Positions 56,644 through 64,000 of a stretch of DNA of 64,000 nt are shown here, one piece after another. Within the stretch, counting starts at the first letter, position 1. Each line of letters opens with the position of its first letter. A program made the position numbers and the translations under genes. The notes under the pieces were generated by a model that was given only the letters and a program-made list of their open reading frames with translations, was not told the origin of the DNA and did not search any database. The stretch spans positions 1 to 64,000 of the forward strand of contig NZ_LJHQ01000022.1 in NCBI RefSeq assembly GCF_001295925.1, in the 5' to 3' direction. The stretch is from Allobosea sp. AAP35. GTDB lineage: Bacteria; Pseudomonadota; Alphaproteobacteria; Rhizobiales; Beijerinckiaceae.

Positions 56644-56835
56644 GGCGAATATTCTTTTTGAGAGCGTTTCCTGAAGGACGCGGACCATAGGCAAGCGCCC
56701 GCGCGGCCACAAGCCGCCGCGCGGTCAGGACATCCCGACGTCCGGGTGGCTGCGTTGCCGCTCAGCCACCGGGGGATGGCAACCGCCGATGCGCTTCATG
56801 CGGACCACGGGGCCCAACACTGCGAACGCATTGTC

Positions 56836-58671
56836 CTACAAGCGTCGGCGCAGGCTGCCCACAAACTCGCCGACATAGCGGTCGACCGAGGCCGTCTGCT
56901 CATCGACCTTGCGGGCGACATCGAGAACGCGCTCGGCCGCGCCGCCGGTGATGGAGACTTCCGCGGCCACCGATCCGACGCTGGCGGTCACGGCGCTGGT
57001 GCTGCCTGCGACGGCCTGGGCATCGGCCGTGATGGACGAGGCGATATCAGCCTGTCGGCTGACGACCTCGGCGATGGCGCCTGAGGTCTGCTCGATCGTC
57101 GTCATCGTGCCCTCGATATGGGCAACCGCATCGGAGGCGGTCGCGGCTGCGCTGCGGATGTCCTGCAGCGTCGCGGCGATGTCGCGGGTTGCCTTCTGGG
57201 TCTGTTCCGCGAGATTTTTCACCTCGCCCGCGACGACGGCAAAGCCGCGCCCGGCAGCCCCGGCGCGAGCGGCCTCGATCGTGGCGTTCAGAGCCAGAAG
57301 GTTGGTGCGCGAGGCGATGTCCTCGATGAAGTCGAGCACGGAGCTGACCTTGTCGGCGGCTTCTCCGAGACCCGCGACATCCCGGCGGGTGGAGCGAACA
57401 TAGCTCGCCGCCTCGCGCACCGTCTGATCGGCATGGGCGGTCTGGCGGGTCAGTTCGCGGATCGAAGCTTCGATCTCCTCGGCTGCAACCGCCACGCTGC
57501 CAACCCGGCGTGAAGCCTCATCGGCTTCTCGCATCACCTCGCTGGCGCGGTGCGTGGTGGTGTTGGCGCTGCCCGCCATGGCATTGGCCGCGTCATGCAT
57601 GCCGCGTACCGAGGTCGCGACCTCCTGCAGGGCCTTGCCGACCGTGACCTCGAGTTGCATGGCCAGGTCTTCAAGCGCGCCCTTGCGGTCGACGTCCATT
57701 TGCTGCTGCCGCTGGGCGAGCGTCCGCTCCGCCGTGACATCCGTGATGATGCCATCCCAGCAGATCGAGCCATCCGCGAGTCGACGCGCCGCGGCATCGG
57801 TCCTCAGCCAGACCAGGGTCCCATCATCGCGGCGATGTCGCGCTTCAAAACGCCAAGGCTTGAGTGTCCGTTCGGCGGCCGCGGCGGCATTGGCTTTCTT
57901 CAGAAACTCCCGGTCTTCGGGCAGCATCCAGCGCAGCCAGCTCTCCGGGTCGCGCTCCACCTCCTCGCGCGTCACGTCGAGCAACTGCTCGATCCTGGAA
58001 TTGGCCAGCTTGTGCTCGATCGTCCCGTCCGGCCGCAGGATCTTGCGGTAGAGAACCCCAGGCATGTTCGCCGTGCAGGCCTCGAGTTGCAGCAGCGCGT
58101 CCACCCGCTGCTGATCGCTTGTGATGATCAGGCCGATCAGGACCGCGCCCAGCATGTTGACCAAGGTCGCGGCAGGCCCCGAGAGGCTCACCATCAGCTC
58201 AAAGGCGAGCGGGAACGGCGCAAAGGCCAGGATCAGCGCAACGGGCATCCAGGCGGCGACGAGACTCAACCCGACGAGGCCCCCGATGGATGCCGTCCGT
58301 CCCTTGCGCCGCAGCCGGACGGCATAGCTCATGCCGATGATCGAGCAGAGCAGAATTCCGGCGACGCCAGCCTCTGCGGCCATACCGCCGAGAGACAGCC
58401 GAAACGCCGACAGGACCAGGGCTGTGATACAGGCGGCAACGGGCCCTCCCAGGGGACCCGCGAAGGCCGCCGCGATGTTGCGGAAATCGAGCTGGACGCC
58501 GGGCTGCACGGCAATGGGATCGAGCATGCTGGCGCAGCCGCCTGCTGCGAAGATCAGCCCTATGGCGATCTGGCGCAGCAAGTGACGCTCGCCAAGCCGG
58601 GTCGTTGCGAGTGGCACCAGAACCGCCGCGACGATCAGGTAACCAAGACCTCGGGTCAGTTCCAGTAGCAT
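56836..58671 (-). CDS. 5TM-PAS-MCP chemoreceptor-like protein
   Basis: This protein of about 611 residues starts with a 5TMR-LYT-type membrane sensor (about 5-190) and then a PAS/PAC domain (about 205-330). A methyl-accepting signalling domain ends it, with the tip hairpin '[33 protein letters not shown]' near residues 460-490, broken here only for description. There is no periplasmic ligand domain, so it likely senses a membrane or cytoplasmic cue. The ATG at 58671 fits the first membrane helix. 58764 is an alternative start. It sits between maeB and divergent mutS. Confidence 0.85.
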   Translation of the reverse strand: MLLELTRGLGYLIVAAVLVPLATTRLGERHLLRQIAIGLIFAAGGCASMLDPIAVQPGVQLDFRNIAAAFAGPLGGPVAACITALVLSAFRLSLGGMAAEAGVAGILLCSIIGMSYAVRLRRKGRTASIGGLVGLSLVAAWMPVALILAFAPFPLAFELMVSLSGPAATLVNMLGAVLIGLIITSDQQRVDALLQLEACTANMPGVLYRKILRPDGTIEHKLANSRIEQLLDVTREEVERDPESWLRWMLPEDREFLKKANAAAAAERTLKPWRFEARHRRDDGTLVWLRTDAAARRLADGSICWDGIITDVTAERTLAQRQQQMDVDRKGALEDLAMQLEVTVGKALQEVATSVRGMHDAANAMAGSANTTTHRASEVMREADEASRRVGSVAVAAEEIEASIRELTRQTAHADQTVREAASYVRSTRRDVAGLGEAADKVSSVLDFIEDIASRTNLLALNATIEAARAGAAGRGFAVVAGEVKNLAEQTQKATRDIAATLQDIRSAAATASDAVAHIEGTMTTIEQTSGAIAEVVSRQADIASSITADAQAVAGSTSAVTASVGSVAAEVSITGGAAERVLDVARKVDEQTASVDRYVGEFVGSLRRRL

Positions 58672-58837
58672 GGGGCACTTGCCTGCTGCGCCAAAGACGG
58701 CCTTCTGTCCGACATCTACAGGAATGGCTGCTAACGAATCCTGAACCTTTGTGCGTTGCGACATCGCTATCTGGCATCCACACCAAAAAGTCGTCGATAT
58801 CGCGCACGCCCGGCTGCGCGGTTTGCAAACCAGCGTC

Positions 58838-58853
58838 AAAACGCTAGCGTTTG
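58838..58853. promoter_or_regulatory. Perfect palindrome before mutS
   Basis: AAACGCTAGCGTTT is a perfect 14-bp palindrome ending about 8 bp before the mutS ATG, in the 188-bp region between divergent mutS and the chemoreceptor gene. It could be an operator or could block the ribosome site as an RNA hairpin. No matching regulator consensus is known to me. Confidence 0.45.
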
Positions 58854-58859
58854 GGCAAG

Positions 58860-61601
58860 ATGCACAACGCCAGCCAGTCTCTCTCCGAGCGGGTCGATCC
58901 GCCCGCTCCCGCGGCCGTTCTCCCGGCGGACCTAGCGCGCGTCACGCCGATGATGGCGCAATATGTCGAGATCAAAGCCGCCAATCCCGACTGCCTGCTG
59001 TTCTACAGGATGGGCGATTTCTACGAATTGTTCTTTGCAGATGCCGAGATCGCCTCGCGGACGCTGGGCATCGTGCTGACCAAGCGCGGCAAGCACCAGG
59101 GCGACGACATCCCGATGTGCGGCGTGCCGGTGGACCGCGCCGACGACTATCTGCAGAGACTGATCGCGGCCGGCCACCGTGTCGCGGTCTGCGAGCAGAT
59201 CGAGGATCCCGCCGAGGCGAAAAAGCGCGGGCCGAAATCGGTGGTGCGGCGCGACGTGGTTCGCCTCGTCACGCCCGGTACGATTACCGAGGAGCGCCTG
59301 CTCGAACCCGGCCGCGCCAGCCTGCTGGTTGCCGTGGCGCGGCGAAAGCTCGGCGATGCGAGCGCGCTCTACGGCATCGCCGCGATCGACATCTCGACTG
59401 GGCGGTTCAGCGTGATGGAAGCGCCGCAGGAGCGGCTCGCCATCGAGTTTGCCCGGCTGGAACCGCGCGAGATCGTCTGCCCCGACGCAATCCATGACGA
59501 TCCGGATCTGAAATCGTTCTGGCGCGAGATCGGCGTGCCGGTGACGCCGCTGGCGCGCGAGGGGCTGGATGCCGCATCCGCCGAGCGCCGGCTACAGGCC
59601 TTTTTCGGCGTCGCCACGCTCGACGCCTTCGGCCATTTCAGCCGGGCGGAGGTCGCGGCGGCAGGTGCCGCGCTCGCTTATGTCGAGCGCACGCAGTTCG
59701 GCGCGCGTCCGCCCCTCTCGCCGCCCGTGCGCGATGCCGGCTCCGACACGATGCTCATCGACGCGGCGACGCGGGCCAATCTCGAGCTGACGCGGACCTT
59801 GTCGGGCGAACGCGGCGGCAGCCTGCTGGCGACAATCGACCGGACCGTGACGCCCGGCGGAGCGCGGCTTCTGGCGGAGCGACTGGCGGGGCCGCTGACC
59901 GATCCGCAGGCGATCGCGCAGCGCCATGATGCCGTCGAGGCGCTGGTCGCAGACGGCGCGCTGCGCGAAGACCTGCAGGCCATGCTCGCGAAGGTGCCCG
60001 ATATCGCGCGGGCGCTGGCGCGGCTCTCGCTCGACCGCGGCGGACCGCGTGACCTCGCCGCGCTGGGCGCGGGGCTCATCGCCGCACGCGCCATCGTCGG
60101 TATGCTGCTCGGCCGGGCTGCGTTACCGGCTGAACTCGTCAAAGCCTCGCGTGCCTTGTCCGAGGTCGACCCCGATCTGCCGGCCCGGCTTGCGACGACG
60201 CTCGCCGACGAACTGCCGCTCAACCGTCGCGACGGGCGCTTCGTGCGCGAAGGCCACGATCCCGCCCTCGACGAATTACGGCTGCTGCAGGTCGATTCCC
60301 GCAAGGTGATCGCGCAGCTGCAGGCGCGCTACGCCGCCGAGACCGCCTGCCGCACCCTGCGGATCAAGCACAATTCGATGCTGGGCTATTTCGTCGAGGT
60401 GCCGCAGGCCATTGGCGAGGATTTCCTGAAGGAGCCCTGGCGGGCGGTCTTCGTGCATCGCCAGACGATGTCGGATGCGATGCGCTTCTCCTCGGTCGAG
60501 CTCGGCGGCCTGGAGGCGAAGATCGCCTCGGCCGCCGACCGCGCTCTCAAACTTGAACTCGGCGTTTTCGCCAACCTGTGCGAGGCCGTGCTGGCCCATG
60601 GCGAACCGATCAAGCGCGCGGCCGCCGCGCTTGCCGAGATCGATGTCGCGGCGGGCCTGGCCGAACTCGCCGCGCGCGAGGGCTGGTGCCGCCCTTTGAT
60701 CGACGCCAGCGAGGCCTTCACCATCCAGGCCGGCCGCCACCCCGTGGTCGAGGCTGCGCTGAAGCGCGACGGCAAGCCCTTCGTTGCCAACGAAACCGAA
60801 TTGTCGCCGCCCGATCCCACTGCAAAGGGTGGCCGGATCTGCCTGATCACCGGCCCCAACATGGCCGGTAAATCGACCTTCCTGCGCCAGAATGCGCTGA
60901 TCGCCGTGCTGGCGCAGATGGGCGCCTTCGTGCCTGCGGCGAGCGCCCATATCGGCATCGTCGACCGGCTGTTCTCGCGCGTGGGCGCGGCCGACGATCT
61001 GGCGCGCGGACGCTCGACCTTCATGGTCGAAATGGTCGAGACCGCCGCCATCCTGAACCAGGCCGGCCCGCGCGCGCTCGTCATCCTTGACGAGATCGGA
61101 CGCGGCACCGCGACATTCGACGGGCTCTCGATCGCCTGGGCGGCGATCGAGCATCTGCATGAGGTCAATCGCTGCCGCGGGCTTTTCGCGACGCATTATC
61201 ACGAATTGACCGCGCTTGGTGACCGACTCGAGCGCGTCAGCAACGCGACGGTGCGCGTCACCGAATGGAATGGCGAGGTCATCTTCCTGCACGAAGTCGT
61301 GCCGGGCGCGGCGGATCGCTCCTACGGCATCCAGGTCGCCAAGCTCGCCGGCCTGCCGCCGGCCGTGGTCGAACGCGCGAGAGCCATCCTGAGCGAGCTG
61401 GAGAAGAGCGAGCGCGAGAAGCCGGCCGCCTCGCTGGTCGACGATCTGCCGCTGTTTGCCGCCCCGCAAAGGCGAGCGGCGCCGGTGCCGTCACAGCCGG
61501 CCGAAGATCCGCTGCGGTTGGCCTTGGGGGGGCTGGACCTCGACGAGATGACGCCGCGCGAGGCGCTGGAGGCGTTGTATCGGCTGAAGGGGCTGGGCTA
61601 G
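58860..61601 (+). CDS. mutS: DNA mismatch repair protein MutS
   Basis: This 913-residue mismatch-recognition ATPase has the N-terminal mismatch-binding motif GDFYELF with the intercalating phenylalanine. Connector and lever domains follow, then the ATPase with Walker [10 protein letters not shown] (about 665-673), Walker [11 protein letters not shown] and the THYHEL segment. The C-terminal tail ends with the helix typical of tetramerising MutS. The ATG at 58860 is 9 bp inside a TTG alternative. Its stop overlaps the convergent NlpC/P60 gene by 4 bp. Confidence 0.95.
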   Translation: MHNASQSLSERVDPPAPAAVLPADLARVTPMMAQYVEIKAANPDCLLFYRMGDFYELFFADAEIASRTLGIVLTKRGKHQGDDIPMCGVPVDRADDYLQRLIAAGHRVAVCEQIEDPAEAKKRGPKSVVRRDVVRLVTPGTITEERLLEPGRASLLVAVARRKLGDASALYGIAAIDISTGRFSVMEAPQERLAIEFARLEPREIVCPDAIHDDPDLKSFWREIGVPVTPLAREGLDAASAERRLQAFFGVATLDAFGHFSRAEVAAAGAALAYVERTQFGARPPLSPPVRDAGSDTMLIDAATRANLELTRTLSGERGGSLLATIDRTVTPGGARLLAERLAGPLTDPQAIAQRHDAVEALVADGALREDLQAMLAKVPDIARALARLSLDRGGPRDLAALGAGLIAARAIVGMLLGRAALPAELVKASRALSEVDPDLPARLATTLADELPLNRRDGRFVREGHDPALDELRLLQVDSRKVIAQLQARYAAETACRTLRIKHNSMLGYFVEVPQAIGEDFLKEPWRAVFVHRQTMSDAMRFSSVELGGLEAKIASAADRALKLELGVFANLCEAVLAHGEPIKRAAAALAEIDVAAGLAELAAREGWCRPLIDASEAFTIQAGRHPVVEAALKRDGKPFVANETELSPPDPTAKGGRICLITGPNMAGKSTFLRQNALIAVLAQMGAFVPAASAHIGIVDRLFSRVGAADDLARGRSTFMVEMVETAAILNQAGPRALVILDEIGRGTATFDGLSIAWAAIEHLHEVNRCRGLFATHYHELTALGDRLERVSNATVRVTEWNGEVIFLHEVVPGAADRSYGIQVAKLAGLPPAVVERARAILSELEKSEREKPAASLVDDLPLFAAPQRRAAPVPSQPAEDPLRLALGGLDLDEMTPREALEALYRLKGLG

Positions 61602-62470
61602 CGAGGCCGCCGGATGCCCGTGATCGCGCCGAAGCTCCTGGCCTGGATGCGGTCGCGGGCGGTGCGCAGCGGCTCGCGCGTCACGGTCATCGAAGAGGCG
61701 GTGGCGTGGAGCAAGGTGTCGGGATCGGTCAGGATGCCGACATGGCCCTTCCAGAAGACGAGATCACCGCGCTGCAAGCCGCGCAGGGCGTCGTCGAAGG
61801 GGACGGGCTGGCCGATGTCGCGTTCCAGCATATCGGAATCGCGTGGGGAGACGATGCCTGCGGCCGCCAGCGCGAGCTGGGTCAGGCCAGAACAGTCGAG
61901 ACCGAGGCTGGTCTTGCCGCCCCAGAGATAGGGCACATTCAGGAAGAGCTCGGCAACGGCGACGAAATCGGCCTCCGGCGTCGCCAGCGGCGCCACATGG
62001 CCGGCGAAGACAAAGCCGGTCGCGTAGCGACCGAATTCAGACAGGGTGGCAAACTCGCCGGTTTCGCCCGTGACCGTCACGCCCGCCCCCAGCGACAGTG
62101 CCGCCAGGGGCGGCAACTTCATCGAGGGGCCGGGATAGACGAAACTCCGCAAGGCGCTGACGCGGTGGGTCGGAACCAGCGCATCGGCGCGCAGGGCATC
62201 GTCGGGGACATAGCCGACATAGCCGTCCGAACGGAGCTGGACCCAGGCCCAGCCCTCGAACCGCTCATATACGTCGACCGCCTCGCCGCAGAGTGCCTCG
62301 GTGTCGAGCGGGGCATCGGGGCGTGGTTCGCGGCGCACGGGCGCGGAGGGGGCAGCAACGCGCATCGGCACGGGATCGACAAAGGCGCGCGCCTCAACGA
62401 GGCCCTCGAGATGGCGGGCGGCGAGATCGGCGCGGGCAGGCGTCAGGCGGCGGTCGAGAATCGCATTCAT
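61598..62470 (-). CDS. NlpC/P60 family cell-wall peptidase with SH3 domain
   Basis: This 290-residue protein has one or two bacterial SH3-like domains (about 45-160) and a C-terminal NlpC/P60 domain (about 170-288). The catalytic cysteine lies in LDCSGLTQ and the histidine in KGHVGIL, with 'LLHATA' completing the site. It should cut the stem peptide of peptidoglycan (a gamma-D-Glu-type bond). No signal peptide is seen, as in many alphaproteobacterial relatives. It is encoded near a leucyl aminopeptidase, a common pairing. Confidence 0.9.
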   Translation of the reverse strand: MNAILDRRLTPARADLAARHLEGLVEARAFVDPVPMRVAAPSAPVRREPRPDAPLDTEALCGEAVDVYERFEGWAWVQLRSDGYVGYVPDDALRADALVPTHRVSALRSFVYPGPSMKLPPLAALSLGAGVTVTGETGEFATLSEFGRYATGFVFAGHVAPLATPEADFVAVAELFLNVPYLWGGKTSLGLDCSGLTQLALAAAGIVSPRDSDMLERDIGQPVPFDDALRGLQRGDLVFWKGHVGILTDPDTLLHATASSMTVTREPLRTARDRIQARSFGAITGIRRPR

Positions 62471-62508
62471 TGCGGTATTCTACCCGCCCCGCGCCGGAAC
62501 GGGAACGT

Positions 62509-62862
62509 TCAGCCGCCGCCCATCTCGCGGGCGCGCTCGACCACAAGATCCGCCAGCCGCTCGACCGCGAGCGCGCCGGCCACCGTGCGCTGGATCACGA
62601 CGTTGCGCCGGTCGAAATCGTCCCGCTTGCGGCTGACGAGGCCAAGCTTGCCCATGGTGTCGAGCGCGCGGGTGATCACCGGCTTGGTCACGCCGAGCTG
62701 GGCCGCCAGGCCCCGGACCGTATGGGGCGGCAGCTCCAGATAGATCGTCAGCAGGATCGCGGTCTGCCGTGCCGACAGATCAGCCTGCCCGTCCCGCACG
62801 AGATCGAGATGGACCTGCCGCCAGAGCCTGAGCGCCTGCGAGGGCTTGATCTCCAAGGGCAT
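62509..62862 (-). CDS. MarR-type transcriptional regulator
   Basis: This 117-residue winged-helix protein of the MarR family has a recognition helix around 'TVRGLAAQLGVTKPVITRALD' (about 48-68) and wing KRDDFDRRNVVI. It lies between the NlpC/P60 and aminopeptidase genes on the same strand, with 38 and 80 bp gaps. It may regulate the peptidase neighbours, but the target is not known. Confidence 0.85.
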   Translation of the reverse strand: MPLEIKPSQALRLWRQVHLDLVRDGQADLSARQTAILLTIYLELPPHTVRGLAAQLGVTKPVITRALDTMGKLGLVSRKRDDFDRRNVVIQRTVAGALAVERLADLVVERAREMGGG

Positions 62863-62942
62863 GAGTGGCGCGGTCCCGATCGTTACGGGTCCGTATCATT
62901 AGCCTGCGCGCGCAGGGACGCAATCGGGATGCGCCAACAGGA

Positions 62943-64000
62943 TTAACCGGCCGGGTAGAATTGCCTCACCAGCGCATAGGTCAGCCGCGCCGCCTGGCAT
63001 TCGCCGCCCTCTGGTCGTCCGGGCTTCGAGGAGGGATTCCAGGCATAGATGTCGAAATGGGCGTAGGAGGCGGTCTTGTCGACGAAGCGATTGAGGAAGA
63101 GCGCCGCCGTCACTGAGCCGGCGAAGCTGCCGCCTGAGACATGGTTGAGATCGGCAATGCGCGAATCGAGCATGCGCTCATAGGGCGGCCAGAGCGGCAG
63201 GCGCCAGACCGGATCGTTGACCACCTCGCCAAGCCGCGCGATCTCGGCCGCCAGCCCGTCGTCCTGGGTGTAGAAGGCCGGCAGGTCCGGGCCGAGCGCT
63301 GTGCGGGCGGCGCCGGTCAGAGTTGCGAAGTCGATCAGGAGTTCGGGGGCCTCTTCATCGGCCAGTGTCAGCGCGTCGGCGAGGATCAGCCGACCTTCCG
63401 CATCGGTGTTGCCGATCTCGACAGTGAGGCCCTTGCGGCTGGGCAGCACGTCGCCCGGTCGGAAGGACGCGCCCGACACGGCATTCTCGACTGCGGGCAC
63501 GAGCAGGCGCAGCCGCACCGGGAGCTTGGCCAGCATGATCATGCGGGCGGCTGCGATCGCGGCCGCTGCCCCGCCCATGTCCTTCTTCATCAGCAACATG
63601 CCGGCAGAGGTTTTGAGATCGAGCCCGCCGGTATCGAAGGCGACGCCCTTTCCGACGAGCGTGACCTTGGGATGGGCCGGATCGCCCCAGACCAGATCGA
63701 CAAGCCGCGGCGCGCGCGTCGAGGCGCGACCGACCGCATGGATCATCGGGAAATTGCGGGCAATGAGGTCGTCGCCGACGATCGCGGCGACGACCGCCCC
63801 CGTCTCGCCCGCCAAAGCGCGGATCGCCGCCTCGATCTCGGCCGGCCCCATGTCGTTGGCCGGGGTGTTGACGAGATCGCGGGCGAGCACGACGGAGCTT
63901 GCGATCCGCAGAAGCTCTTCGCCGTCCAAGCCCTCGGGCAACACGAGGCGCGCCTTTGCCGGGGCGGGCTTGCGATAGCGCTCGAAGCGATAACCCTGCA
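62943..64000 (-). CDS. Leucyl aminopeptidase (M17), 5' end missing
   Basis: The 352 visible codons run open to the right edge, so the N-terminal domain is cut off by the window. The catalytic domain is complete, with the metal-binding GKGVAFDTGGLDLK and the M17 signature NTDAEGRLILADAL that carries two metal ligands and the catalytic arginine. It releases N-terminal residues from peptides in the cytosol using two divalent metals. It is likely cotranscribed with the MarR regulator and NlpC/P60 peptidase. Confidence 0.9.
   Translation of the reverse strand, partial: QGYRFERYRKPAPAKARLVLPEGLDGEELLRIASSVVLARDLVNTPANDMGPAEIEAAIRALAGETGAVVAAIVGDDLIARNFPMIHAVGRASTRAPRLVDLVWGDPAHPKVTLVGKGVAFDTGGLDLKTSAGMLLMKKDMGGAAAAIAAARMIMLAKLPVRLRLLVPAVENAVSGASFRPGDVLPSRKGLTVEIGNTDAEGRLILADALTLADEEAPELLIDFATLTGAARTALGPDLPAFYTQDDGLAAEIARLGEVVNDPVWRLPLWPPYERMLDSRIADLNHVSGGSFAGSVTAALFLNRFVDKTASYAHFDIYAWNPSSKPGRPEGGECQAARLTYALVRQFYPAG

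Overview
The window is GC-rich chromosomal DNA of an alphaproteobacterium, most likely a Bosea-like member of the Hyphomicrobiales. That rests on gene content and order (nth next to a DUF2244 gene, coaBC-dut, DUF883 next to a holin-like gene, maeB near mutS), heavy GC3 bias, and many GTCAT...ATGAC palindromic intergenic repeats. No database search was possible. The first 16 bases are all G, which looks like a contig-edge artefact. The last gene runs off the right edge.

Layout. 0.1-6.7 kb (+): nucleoside uptake and catabolism, with two ABC permeases, cytidine deaminase, purine nucleoside phosphorylase, deoC, deoA and a hydroxyacid dehydrogenase. 6.7-13.3 kb: an SDR, a secreted phytase-like esterase, nth/DUF2244, an Ada-like alkyltransferase and a polytopic GT-C-like protein. 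13.4-16.6 kb (-): a proline-racemase-family enzyme with the Cys/Thr dehydratase pair, a PfkB kinase and an FAH-family enzyme. 16.7-21.1 kb (+): ugpBAEC behind a clear Pho box. 21.3-25.1 kb (-): redoxin, DsbD-like reductase and an exported hypothetical protein. 25.3-28.7 kb (+): dnaK-dnaJ behind a sigma-32-type promoter.

28.8-33 kb: CsbD, an XRE/MmyB-type regulator with a divergent membrane protein, and a second, larger phytase-like protein. 33-36.4 kb (-): a methionine transporter (small ORF-metN-metI-metQ). Its leader carries a SAM-II-like aptamer, a predicted switchable hairpin over a Shine-Dalgarno, and a 21-codon ORF. 36.5-39.9 kb (+): coaBC-dut-Rrf2 regulator-cysK. 40-43.5 kb (-): an orphan CHASE3 histidine kinase and envelope/stress membrane proteins. 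43.6-48.5 kb (-): polA, a DHDPS-family gene and an FAH-family gene.

48.8-54.3 kb: cspA, an MFS exporter, a YbhN-like flippase-type protein, and an unusual pair made of a YddA/SbmA-like ABC half-transporter with a degenerate nucleotide-binding domain and a translationally coupled methyltransferase-like protein. 54.4-64 kb: malic enzyme, a 5TM-PAS-MCP receptor, divergent mutS, an NlpC/P60 peptidase, a MarR regulator and a 5'-truncated leucyl aminopeptidase.

The most notable regulatory signals are the SAM-II-like leader of the methionine transporter, the Pho box of ugp, and the placement of palindromic repeats inside four operons. No rRNA, tRNA, CRISPR array, prophage or insertion sequence was recognised.
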